A stretch of DNA of 64,000 nucleotides from Bin87 sp965220105 (lineage in GTDB: Bacteria > Chloroflexota > Dehalococcoidia > Lucifugimonadales > UBA3495). Below, piece by piece: positions 9,343 to 17,595 of this stretch (position 1 is the first letter of the stretch; each line of letters opens with the position of its first letter). The stretch lies in the NCBI GenBank assembly GCA_965220105.1, contig OZ244811.1, positions 2,976,001-3,040,000 of the forward strand. The letters run 5' to 3'. The notes below the pieces were generated by a model. It worked only from the letters and a program-made list of their open reading frames with translations. It made no database searches and was not told the DNA's origin. The translations under genes were made by a program, and so were the position numbers.

Positions 9343-11186
9343 ATGATCATCATCAGTGTGAGCATCAACCTGTCGTGGTTGGAACCGGCCGACGACGGCG
9401 GATCCGCGGTGACTGGGTACAAGGTCGAGTATTCAGAGGACTCCGGGGATACGGGGCAGACGCTGGTCACGGACACTGCCACGACGGAGACGGAATACAG
9501 TCATGGCGGGCTGGAGCCGTCGACGACGCTGCACTACCGGGCCTCGGCCACCGTCAGCGCCACGACACTGCCTGCGCCAAAGGGCGAGCCAGCAGTAGTG
9601 CAGGATACTGACAAGTTTTCTCGGTTACAACATGATTCCGAGGTGTTTATCCTGGTCAAGAACGCCGGGCAGTCCGTCCAAAGCGTCGGAAAGCCCTCTG
9701 AACATCACCACCACCAAGCGCGCCTAACAGTTCACCACCGGCGCCAACACCGACGGCTACACGGTGAGCACCATCGGCATCAGGTTCCATACCATCTCCG
9801 ACACCTCGACAGCCGGCAGCCACCTGACCATAACGCTGAACGACGTCGCGAGCAACGGCGATCCCGGCGATCAGCTCTGCACACTGAGCGACCCAGCGAG
9901 CTTCACCAGCTCGGGCGTGCAGACCTTCGATGCGCCGCGCACGGGGTGCAGGCTTGCGGCGAGCAGTACCTACGTCGCTGTCATTGAGCGGGTGGTCCTC
10001 AGCGCCTCAGACACCATCTCCTTGGCTACAACTAACAGCTCCAACGAGGACACCGGCGGCCGGACGGGCTGGTCGATCGCGAATGAGCGCCAATACTTTT
10101 CGACCGCAACGTGGACCAAATCCACGGCGTCCTCCCACCTGATCGAGGTCAGCGGCGCCGCCGTGGCAGATCCGGTCCTGATCAAGAACACCGGGCAGAC
10201 CTCCCAAACCCAGGGAGTATCGCTGAGCGCTGGCGTCCCCAAGCGTGCCCAGGCATTCACCACCGGCGCCAACACCGACGGCTACACGGTGAGCACCATC
10301 GGCATCAGGTTCCGTACCATCTCCGACACCTCGACAGCCGGCAGCCACCTGACCGTAACGCTGAACGACGTCGCGAGCAACGGCGATCCCGGCCGAGCGC
10401 TCTGCACGCTGAGCGACCCGGCGAGCTTCACTTCGAACGCGGTGAACACATTTGATGCGCCTACAACGGGCACGAACCGGTGCCCCATGCTTTCGGCGAG
10501 CACGCCCAACTTCGTTGTCATCGATCGCGTGACCGTCACCTCAGACATCTCTTTGAAAACAACTGCCAGCACCAACGAGGACACCGGCGGCTCGGCGGGC
10601 TGGTCGATCGCGAATGATCGCAAATTCTTTCTGAGCGGATCGTGGGACGAAACCGCCTCGGAGTCCTATCTCATTGAGGTCAGGGCGTCCTCGGCCCGTC
10701 GCAGATTTGGCACCCCCGGACTTTGACTACACCCGCTACTCCGACTTCAGCATAGTCAGCGACCCCTGGAGCCTAAGGTCGGACGGCACGACCTTTTGGG
10801 TCAGCCAGGACAACACGAGCCCGAAAAACCACGCCTACCACCTGAAGGACGCCCCCGACGCCGACGCCGACGAGTACGGGACCCGCGCCTCGTCCAAGGA
10901 CTTCGCATATCGCGGTGTAAGCCCAGACGAAGATGCTGGAGAAATCATCCTCTGCTATGGCAGCGTGGTCTACGGGGATCACATCTATCTGAGCGACTCG
11001 ACGTCCCTGCTCTCGCCGTTCCTCCTGATGGACGACCCCCTTACCACCAAGAATGAGAACGGCGCCCCGGACCCCGAGCGCGCCATTGAAATGCCCATCA
11101 GTGGAGTCCGGGGACTCCACCGCGAGGGGGACCTCCTCTGGTTCACAGGCCCAAATCACCTCTCGCCGGTCTTCAAGGTGCGGTAG
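9343..11186 (+). pseudogene. FN3 plus choice-of-anchor-R-like repeat protein, multiply broken
   Basis: Starts with an FN3 domain (SINLSWLEPADDGGSAVTGY). It continues through a frameshift and a nonsense codon (TAA in the frame reading TTTKRA*QFTTGANT near 9727). Two repeats of about 160 residues follow: 9730-10160 and 10170-10690, each containing FTTGANTDGYTVSTIGIRF, LNDVASNGDPG and NEDTGG-GWSIAN. After another frameshift near 10700 comes a segment (DFDYTRYSDFSIVSDPWSL to WFTGPNHLSPVFKVR) resembling a beta-propeller piece. It looks like a remnant of one or more large extracellular proteins. Confidence 0.7.
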
Positions 11187-11630
11187 CGATGGCAATCTGG
11201 GATCGGCAGGAATGGCAGGAACAACAGGAACCGGATCTGCGGGGTGACGGGGGTGGTCCGGTTGGGCCAAAGCGGTCACGGCAGGTTCTTCTGCGCACTG
11301 GGGAACGGTGCAGACCGGCCGTGTCCCCCAGGCGCGGCCAAGCCGCACACTACCCCCCCGAGTTTACTGGGTCCAATTCTTGTCCTGACCGCACAGGGTC
11401 TGGCCGAGGTGGCTGGGGGCATGGCGGTGCCTATTTGTGCGGGGAGCGTCCCACCGGGCTGCCACTACCTTCGGATGGGCCAGTTCCCATAAGGCGTTTC
11501 CGCTTACCTGAAAGTACCGGTATCCCGCCGGTCCTGCTACCGGCCTAAGAGGGAGCCTGGCTACTATGAAGAACACCGGACCCACAGCTAACCTGTACAG
11601 CAACGGAGGTCCCCAAGAGGGCCCACCTTC
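11187..11630. other. Gene-free stretch between decayed FN3 genes
   Basis: No reading frame here shows recognisable protein features. A GGAGG at about 11605 precedes the second FN3 gene. Otherwise I see nothing. Confidence 0.4.
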
Positions 11631-12706
11631 CGGGTGTTGGCCCCCCTGCTGCTGCTCATCGGCCCGACGCTCCTGTTCGCTGGCCTGCTGCTAATCCCCT
11701 GGGCGGTCCAGGCCCAGAGCGACCCCACCAACCCCACCAGGCCCACCAACCTGACCGCCGCCATAGTTGACGGCGGCATCGCCCTGGAGTGGAACGCCCC
11801 CACCCAGGACACTGCCTCCGTGGACGGCTACCAAATTCTGCGCCGCCGGCCCCAGCAGGACGAGACCACCTTGACGGCCCTGGCGCCGGACACCAATTGC
11901 ACTGCCACGACCTACACCGACACGACGGCCACCGAGGCCGGGGTGGTTAAGTCTACCGGGTGAATGCGCTGCGGGGCGACGACGTGAGCCCCTGGTCCAA
12001 TTTCGTCCGCGTCGAGCGGCCGGCCGCTACGCCAACGCCAACCGCTACGGCAACGCCGCCGTCCACGCCTGAGCCGACCAATAGTGTTGCCACGGGCACG
12101 CCCACCATCAGCGGCACCGCCCAAGTGGAAGAGACGCTGCGCGCATCAACGACAGACCTCTCCGACTCCGATGGAATGGACAGCGCCACATTCAGCTACC
12201 AGTGGATTGCCGCCGGGTCCGACATCGACGGAGCCACCGGCTCCAGCCACACTCTGACGTCCAGCCAGAAAGGCCACGTCATCCAGGTAAGGGTGTCCTT
12301 CACCGATGATGCAGGGAACCCGGAATCCCGGACCAGGGCGGCAACCGGCGGAGTGGCTGCGGCTCCACCGCCGCTGACCGGCAGCCTGAACAACCAGCCC
12401 ACGAGCCATGATGGCACGAACGCATTCACCTTCGAAATCGAGTTCAGCGTGGAACCTGCCCTGAGCTGCAGGACCCTTCGGGACCACGCCTTCACAGTGA
12501 GGGGAGGCGCCGTGAAGAAGGCGCGACGCAGGGACCAGCCCAGCAACATCCGCTGGCAGATTACGGTGGAACCGGACTCCAACGCGGACGTGACCATCGC
12601 GCTGCCCGTAACCACGGACTGCGCTGCCCAGGGAGCCATTTGCACCCAGGACGGCAGGAAGCTGTCCAAGCCGCTGGAGTTCACCGTCTCCGGGGCGGGC
12701 GAGTAG
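11631..12706 (+). pseudogene. Secreted FN3 / Ig-like protein, copy 2, frameshifted
   Basis: A signal peptide (LLLLIGPTLLFAGLLLIPWAVQAQ) leads into an FN3 domain very similar to copy 1 (NLTAAIVDGGIALEWNAP, GYQILRRRP). Near 11945 the frame breaks in exactly the motif where copy 1 breaks (EAG-VV...YRVNALRGDD), here by loss of one base. The second frame continues through a Pro/Thr linker to a bacterial Ig-like repeat (GTPTISGTAQVEETLRAS, then YQWIAAGSDIDGATGSSHTL). It ends in a TGSLNNQPTSHDG / TVRGGAVKKARR domain at 12706. Start codon uncertain (GTG 11631 or TTG 11634). Confidence 0.75.
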
Positions 12707-12719
12707 GACTCGGCGCCAC

Positions 12720-13019
12720 GCAGAGCAGCGATCGGACCGGCTGCACCTACGCGGTGTGGGCGGTCAAGGACGGCCGTTCCGACCAACTCTCCCACCGGGT
12801 AGAGCTACGCAGAGGCATGGAACCTGACTCCGGCGACTTCTACGTCGACATCGCCGTGGACTCGTCCGGGCCTCCCTGGCCGGAGCCGGCGAGGCCGAGC
12901 CAAACCCGTTTTCGCGACACACAGACGAAGACCGCTCCGAGACGCTCGGACTCACGCCGTCCAACCCCACGGGAGCGCGCCTCGGCGTCGGCGAGGCCAC
13001 CGGCGCCATCGAGAACTGA
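12720..13019 (+). pseudogene. Degraded surface-protein tail with Calx-beta-like end
   Basis: Frame fragments only. One frame reads TYAVWAVKDGRSDQLSHRVE. Another, from 12924, reads DEDRSETLGLTPSNP followed by ARLGVGEATGAIEN and a stop. That is the typical end of Calx-beta repeats in large secreted proteins. It is probably the eroded 3' end of the preceding gene or of a third paralogue. Confidence 0.5.
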
Positions 13020-13104
13020 ACTAAAACCAATGTGAAACGCACTTTGACCGGAGCGTACTGCGGGGCGTTCGGTCGTTTCCCAAGATGACCTTGGAGGATG
13101 GACG

Positions 13105-13380
13105 ATGGTAAAGAGAGCATTCGTAAAAAACATCGGCATAGATTATTCTGGCGCGGCGACACCGAAGCAAAGATTGCGAGGATTGAGGGTCTACAGTGTC
13201 GATGGCAACGCACCGCCCCAGGAAGTCCGTTCGCGGGAAAACACCTTGGTTCATTGGAAGCGCAAGGAAATTGCCGAATGGCTGGTGGACCAACTGTGGG
13301 TAATCTGGGCAGCGGTTGACACGATGCAGCAGCTGGTGCTGGGCACCATCGGTGGCCGGATCATGAGGGAGAAATCATGA
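13105..13380 (+). pseudogene. N-terminal fragment of a predicted RNase H-like (DUF429-type) protein
   Basis: A good GGAGG precedes the ATG. The first 60 residues (IGIDYSGAATPKQRLRGLRV and HWKRKEIAEWLVDQL) match my recollection of a family of predicted nucleases whose first Asp in GIDYSG is catalytic. The normal protein is much longer. Here it ends at 91 residues after an unrelated-looking tail (TMQQLVLGTIGGRIMREKS). Family assignment is tentative; truncation is inferred. Confidence 0.45.
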
Positions 13381-13512
13381 TCAAGCCGAAGCGGACGATC
13401 CAGGCGTGCGGAACCACGGTTCACCAGCCAAGGCAACCGCCCAGATCGCCCCTAATCCGGCGCATCACCGATTACGGATTTCGTACTGACGCCGCCTACT
13501 TGAACCATCCTG

Positions 13513-13680
13513 CTATGCCGGGAGAACGCCGATGCGGAACTTCCTGGTGCCGCAGTCCACGCAGATGGACCGGGTGGCGGGACGGCCGTTCTTCATGGTG
13601 ACGGCCTCGATGTCCTTGGACCCAGTTCGGGCCTTGCACTTGACGCAGTAAATCTCCACGGCTTCGGAAGGGGTGGTCAT
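13513..13680 (-). CDS. DUF5679 small zinc-ribbon protein
   Basis: 55 residues from the ATG at 13680, which has AGGAG 9 bp upstream. It carries two cysteine pairs, YCVKCKA and ICVDCG, spaced as in a zinc ribbon. The intervening EAVTMKNGRPATRS and the ending RKFRIGVLP match DUF5679. The function of the family is unknown. Longer starts upstream give a low-complexity N-terminus without conservation and were rejected. It is an isolated gene between decayed regions. Confidence 0.85.
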   Translation of the reverse strand: MTTPSEAVEIYCVKCKARTGSKDIEAVTMKNGRPATRSICVDCGTRKFRIGVLPA

Positions 13681-14105
13681 ATTTGGACGCTCCTGGGGGA
13701 GAATGGCTATCGGTATTGTAACCCGCCGCGGCGCCTCTCCCGACCCGCAGCCGGCGCCGGCATTTTGGTGACACTTGCCCCTTACGCCGAAGGCCACCAG
13801 CCGAATAGAATGTTCTCACCGCTGCGGGGGGGTGCGGCGGACGAACTGTTGCCCGCCCGCGGCGGATTTACCAGGCAGGTTGCGTTGTTCGTTGCATACC
13901 ATACGTCCGTCGTTGCTGGCCAGCAGGTTCCGCGAAGGCTGCCTGTTGGAACCCCAGGACGGTCATAGGCCATGCAAATGTGGCCGATAGCTCATGGCGA
14001 TCTACATGGTGATGTGATCGGATGCGGTGATCCACATCACCAACGCTGCGCTCGTGTTCGCGTAGCGATCTCGGACACGATCCGAGCCAGGTCCCTGATC
14101 CTGAA
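13681..14105. other. Gene-poor stretch with a small inverted repeat
   Basis: No convincing gene. GGTGATGTGATC at about 14009-14020 is mirrored by GATCCACATCACC at about 14029-14041, a small imperfect palindrome of unknown role. The part 13832-13945 resembles 55527-55650 (see findings). Confidence 0.35.
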
Positions 14106-14402
14106 CTAGCGTGTCCCATCTTGAAGTCGCTCCAAACGCTTGGTCTGGCTGTCGTTGGGAGTGGCCGGTCCCAGCCCCAGCATGGGGAATTCGCCAATCT
14201 CCCCGCGTCGCACTGTCGCAGCTCGCAGAATCCGGTAGATGGCCGCGACGTGCTGAGCAATTTGAGATCGCTCCTCCGGTGTACCATCCGGAACGTGATC
14301 GGCTGCCGTCGTCGCCGCCTTCGCCAGCTGTCGCCCAATCGTCAGGAACATGCAGGCTCTCGATAACATCGTCTCCCAATCACCAGAAACGCCGTCGGGC
14401 AA
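14106..14402 (-). CDS. Hypothetical small protein
   Basis: 98 residues, not recognised. It is mostly helical in character (IGRQLAKAATTAADHV and EERSQIAQHVAAIYRIL), with a charged C-terminus (SQTKRLERLQDGTR). No signal peptide or membrane segment. The composition is compatible with a real gene, but there is no clear ribosome-binding site and no supporting neighbour. Confidence 0.3.
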   Translation of the reverse strand: MPDGVSGDWETMLSRACMFLTIGRQLAKAATTAADHVPDGTPEERSQIAQHVAAIYRILRAATVRRGEIGEFPMLGLGPATPNDSQTKRLERLQDGTR

Positions 14403-14773
14403 GCTGTTGCCACCGGGCAGAAAAGTGCCCGACCCCTTCGGATCAAGCCCTCAGTCGGCAGGTGCCCCAATCGTGACAATTAGAACCATCGCCGTAATCT
14501 CCATCGCGGTTTTTCCACTCGCCTGTTCGTCGGAATCACTGCGTCAGGGTCAATTGTCAACGCGAATAGGCTGGGCAAATAGGCTGGCGATTTACACGGA
14601 CATTCGTCCACCCTGGGAGCGCGGTGCAGTGACCAATATCAGGTTGCCGTTTGTCGGTCAATCACCTTCTATTTGAGGCCATGCGAGGCCGGCGGGACTT
14701 ATAGTCGTCGATCAGGAGTGGCCGAACTGTATAATCTGCGGTAATCAGCAGATCTGATTTGGCAGGTGCAGCC
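14403..14773. other. Intergenic, nothing recognised
   Basis: No coding or structural feature seen apart from the 5' region of the small membrane-protein gene. Confidence 0.35.
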
Positions 14774-15019
14774 ATGTCGAACTCCATCGTGCGAAGAACG
14801 GTCTGGACTACCGCCGGCGTATGGGCGGTTCTAATCCTCGCGGTGACAATCCAGTCCATGTTGGGCGTCACGGTAGCGGGCGCCAGGCCGGAAGCCAGCC
14901 GGCTGATAATCATGATGACGCTGCCGTTTACGGTGGGGATGTCCGTAGTCGCCATTGGCGCGGCAATGGCCATCGGGTGGTGGCTGAGCCGCCGGCCGGC
15001 TGCCAGCGGGGACAACTGA
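14774..15019 (+). CDS. Small two-span membrane protein, unknown function
   Basis: 81 residues from ATG 14774; an in-frame TTG at 14759 would add five residues. Two hydrophobic segments are visible: about residues 10-30 (TTAGVWAVLILAVTIQSMLG) and about 42-68 (LIIMMTLPFTVGMSVVAIGA, ending in IGWWLSRR). A positively charged tail suggests a cytoplasmic C-terminus. The stop is one base before the next ATG, so it is probably co-transcribed and translationally coupled with the following gene. Confidence 0.5.
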   Translation: MSNSIVRRTVWTTAGVWAVLILAVTIQSMLGVTVAGARPEASRLIIMMTLPFTVGMSVVAIGAAMAIGWWLSRRPAASGDN

Positions 15020-15020
15020 A

Positions 15021-15560
15021 ATGGTGAAGTTGCACCTGGAACTGGAGGGTGAGGTGGGCGAGGTGGTCCGGGTGCTGAGCCGCATCGGCGGCGGGGACAA
15101 CGCAGACGGTGAGGTTCGGGATGGCCCGCGCCCTGCCCCAACGGAGGAGAGAGCATCGGCTGCGGACACTGTTCCGGAGCCGGGGACAACGGCAACTTCT
15201 GCAACGTTGCTGCCCGGCCACTGGACGGAGGAGCTGGCTGCCGACTTCACGTCGGGCCTGGACGTCGTGGCCAGACTGGTGATGTTCCAAGTGTGGCGAG
15301 CGGGTGCAGCTGGCATCCATCGGAACACACTCTGCCAACGGGCGGACCTGACGCCGGTGGAGTTGCGCTCGTTGGTGATAAGGATGGGCCGCGCGCTGTG
15401 GAGGTTCCAGCGGGAGCGGGGCAGGGCGCTGCCCAGGCCGGTGGCGGCCAACAGCCCGCTGCAGAGCTATTTCATCAGCGCCGACTTTGCCGCGGTGGCG
15501 TCCCAGATGTTTGGCGAGAGGATGCCGGACCAGCTGTCCAGTGGCTTGCGGGGCCCTTGA
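15021..15560 (+). CDS. Hypothetical protein coupled to a small membrane protein
   Basis: 179 residues. The N-terminal KLHLELEGEVGEVVRVLSRI looks like a short alpha/beta unit. It is followed by a disordered Pro/Thr/Glu-rich linker (residues 25-62) and a helical C-terminal domain (DFTSGLDVVARLVMFQVWRA to QSYFISADFAAVASQMFGER). The C-terminal part contains RNTLCQRADLTPVELRSLVI, which could be a winged-helix or sigma-like turn, but I do not recognise the family. It starts one base after the upstream membrane-protein stop. Confidence 0.5.
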   Translation: MVKLHLELEGEVGEVVRVLSRIGGGDNADGEVRDGPRPAPTEERASAADTVPEPGTTATSATLLPGHWTEELAADFTSGLDVVARLVMFQVWRAGAAGIHRNTLCQRADLTPVELRSLVIRMGRALWRFQRERGRALPRPVAANSPLQSYFISADFAAVASQMFGERMPDQLSSGLRGP

Positions 15561-15886
15561 CGAATGCGTGTCATACGGCGCCGGGAAGAACCAACCGTGC
15601 AGCGGTGGTTGAACACGCTGCTGATGGTTGTCGGCCTGTGGATTGGGTTGGCCTGCGGAGGTGATACCGACGACCGTATGGTGCGTCGGTACGCCAGATG
15701 CCTGACGGACACCAACACCACCCTGCATCGCCTGACCGCGTCCGGCGCCAGCGGCACCGTAACGCGTCGCGACGGGCGCGGATTGGATGGCTGGAGTGAC
15801 GACCTAGGGGCGGATGATGCGGCGCATCCGCAATCGAGGGGGTCCATAACGGGCCGACGAAATTCGGCGGGATCCTGGCCGACGGA

Positions 15887-15947
15887 ATCCCCGCACGGAT
15901 CGGTTTACGTAATGACCCTTATGCGAGGCAAGGCGGGTATCAATAAG
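15887..15947 (+). repeat. 61-bp dispersed repeat, copy A
   Basis: Matches 25951-26011 at 54 of 61 positions, without gaps. The first 28 bp are identical, and both copies end with GTATCAATAAG. A shorter match (GTATCAATAAG) occurs at 33419-33429. Origin unknown; one copy lies beside an IS630 remnant. Confidence 0.7.
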
Positions 15948-16385
15948 GAGAGTACGCCGGAAGATGGATGCCCAAATCGGGTTGGCCGATGCGTTGCAGC
16001 GGGTCTTTCCGACGATGGTAGCCAGCTATCTCCCATTTCGTGGCTGGATCCGCCAAGAGACCTTGTGCTACCGAAGTTCAGTAACATTTGTTTTGAGGCA
16101 ATGCGCCTGAAGCGACGATACGACGGCCTATGGTTTGGCAACGAAGGGCCACGTTACAAGAAGGTCATCGGCATCGTGATGTTTTACAATGTCTATCCCC
16201 ACAGCGTGAAAGAATCGCGGGCGTGTTTTTACCCTAATCCTTACGTTGAGACCCAACTACCTGCTTGGGCTAAGGAACTGCCACACGCAGAGTATGGGCC
16301 AGATGGCAGCATGCGGTTGGTAGAAGGGCGCAAGCCGGTAACATTCATTGACGACTACGTGAGATTCGAAAGCCCGTGGCAATAA
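15912..16385 (+). CDS. Hypothetical protein fragment
   Basis: The reading frame is open upstream of 15912 but its first part overlaps the 61-bp dispersed repeat. Real coding potential starts around 16060: NICFEAMRLKRRYDGLWFGN, KKVIGIVMFYNVYPHSVKES, then RACFYPNPYVETQLPAWAKE and GRKPVTFIDDYVRFESPWQ. The family is not recognised. A different frame from 15964 (MDAQIGLADALQRVFPTM, ASYLPFRGWIRQET) also looks protein-like and may be the original N-terminus before a frameshift. Treat as a probable broken gene. Confidence 0.35.
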   Translation: MTLMRGKAGINKESTPEDGCPNRVGRCVAAGLSDDGSQLSPISWLDPPRDLVLPKFSNICFEAMRLKRRYDGLWFGNEGPRYKKVIGIVMFYNVYPHSVKESRACFYPNPYVETQLPAWAKELPHAEYGPDGSMRLVEGRKPVTFIDDYVRFESPWQ

Positions 16386-16407
16386 CGCACCTGATGGGGT
16401 TCAGACC

Positions 16408-16595
16408 ATGAAGGTCAAATACTTTTCGGATACCGACACCCTGCACATCGAGCTCCGCGCTGACGAGATCGAAGACGCCCGGGATCTGGACGCTGACGGG
16501 CGTCTGTGTGCCATTACAATAGAACACGCCAGCCATCGATCGCTATTCCCGCGTTTTCCTACGAACAGATCCCCGGCAGTTCTCGTGGTTCATAG
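16408..16595 (+). pseudogene. DUF2283 protein, frameshifted
   Basis: The start MKVKYFSDTDTLHIELRADE and ICAITIEHA-type core (LCAITIEHASHR) are diagnostic of DUF2283, a small family often linked to toxin-antitoxin loci. The usual DxxxxLLD stretch between DARDLD and ADGRL is shortened. After HASHR the frame shifts; the expected ending AFSYEQIPGSS is found in the next frame, stopping at 16595. Probably inactive. Confidence 0.7.
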
Positions 16596-16638
16596 GCGCA
16601 GTGTAAGCGTGACAACCCGCCAGACGGAGTAATCGTCA

Positions 16639-16848
16639 ATGTGCCGAAGCATTAAAACTCTGCGCCGGGCCGACACCCCGGCTTCCGATGAGGAGGTGTG
16701 GGCGGCGGCTTTGCAGCTTGTCCGTACGACCAGCGGGTACCGGCAGCCCTCGCGGGCCAACTCGCCGGCGTTGGACCACGCCGTGGACGAGGTTGCCGAG
16801 GCTGCCCGCGTGCTGCTGGACTCGTTGCGGACGCGAGGGGAGGGGTGA
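16639..16848 (+). CDS. DUF2277 domain protein
   Basis: 69 residues beginning MCRSIKTLRRADTPASDEEV, with ALQLVRTTSGYRQPSRANSP and DEVAEAARVLLDSL following. These are the standard landmarks of DUF2277, a short widely conserved family of unknown function with Cys2 near the N-terminus. It is full length. It ends 4 bp before the YkgJ-type gene, so the two are likely one operon. Confidence 0.88.
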   Translation: MCRSIKTLRRADTPASDEEVWAAALQLVRTTSGYRQPSRANSPALDHAVDEVAEAARVLLDSLRTRGEG

Positions 16849-16852
16849 TACG

Positions 16853-17185
16853 TTGCTGAATCTCACGCCCGAAGAGGCCAGCCGCATCTGCATGGATCAG
16901 TGCCGAGCGATGTGCTGTCGTGGCCCGTTGATCCTGCGGCTGGAACCTGACGAGGTCGCCGTGTTTCACCGTGAGGCGGTGCACCTGGGTACCACCGCCG
17001 ATATCTCGCCCGCTGCCGACGGCGGCGGCAATCTGCTGTTCCTGGACCATCCGGGCGAGTGCTGCCCGATGCTGGATCAAGCCACCTCCGCGTGCCGCAT
17101 TTACGAACAGAGGCCGCGGGTTTGCCGGGAGTTTCCTCGCCGGCCGGAGCCGGGTTGCGCTATTTCCGGTTGGACGGACGACTAA
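16853..17185 (+). CDS. YkgJ-family cysteine cluster protein
   Basis: 110 residues from a TTG at 16853 preceded by GGAGGGG. Conserved cysteines: CMDQC, MCC, ECCPML, TSACRIYEQRPRVCREFP. These probably bind zinc or an iron-sulfur cluster; the family's function is unsettled. The TAA stop (17183-17185) is supplied by the terminal repeat of the MITE that begins at 17180, so the original C-terminus may have been replaced. Confidence 0.8.
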   Translation: MLNLTPEEASRICMDQCRAMCCRGPLILRLEPDEVAVFHREAVHLGTTADISPAADGGGNLLFLDHPGECCPMLDQATSACRIYEQRPRVCREFPRRPEPGCAISGWTDD

Positions 17186-17335
17186 ACTAAAGCCAAGGTG
17201 GGATGTACATTTAAGTGGCGATGATGATCAGCTGGGTTAAGCCCGTGAATCCCTCTCATCCGTACTTGGAGAACGACCCGGCTCCGTCGTTTGACCCCCA
17301 CCATCTGCGCATTTCACCTTGGCTTTAGTTTAGTC
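17180..17335. mobile_element. 156-bp MITE with perfect 21-bp terminal inverted repeats, IS630-related
   Basis: Bases 17180-17200 are the exact reverse complement of 17315-17335 (core CTAAACTAAAGCCAAGGTG). There is no coding capacity inside. The left end, including the adjoining GGATGT, matches the outer end of the IS630-family remnant at 21690 (CTAAACTAAGGCCAAGGTG) with one difference. It is therefore a non-autonomous derivative of that IS. A TA at each edge fits IS630/Tc1-type insertion. Confidence 0.85.
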
Positions 17336-17595
17336 GCGAAGGAACGAGTCCTGTCCTGATGTACTGGCAGTTGGGAGGCGCTAACAGTCGTTTATAGCAA
17401 TGCCATGCGCCCAACGATGGTAACAGACGGTACCTCGTACAACGCGAAATCTCTGAATTAGGTGATGACGTAGTTGCTAAGCTTGCGATCCATAAAATCA
17501 TATGCCCACTAAAACTCACATTCCAAAGATTCCCGAGCTTCTTGTTGCCATTGCTCCTCCAAGACAACGGCCAACCAAAAGGCCATGCAGAGCGG

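Noticed and set aside
8469..12706. Frameshifts as general sequencing error
   Set aside because: About a dozen long housekeeping and metabolic genes in the window have no frameshift, so error concentrated only in surface-protein and IS genes is unlikely, though read data would settle it.
12640..13035. 131-codon plus-strand frame as a separate gene
   Set aside because: Mixed frames; the only recognisable ending (DEDRSETLGL) is in another frame, so it is treated as decay of a surface protein.
14009..14041. Small palindrome as a transcription terminator
   Set aside because: No T-run and no gene ending nearby; kept only as a note in the intergenic entry.
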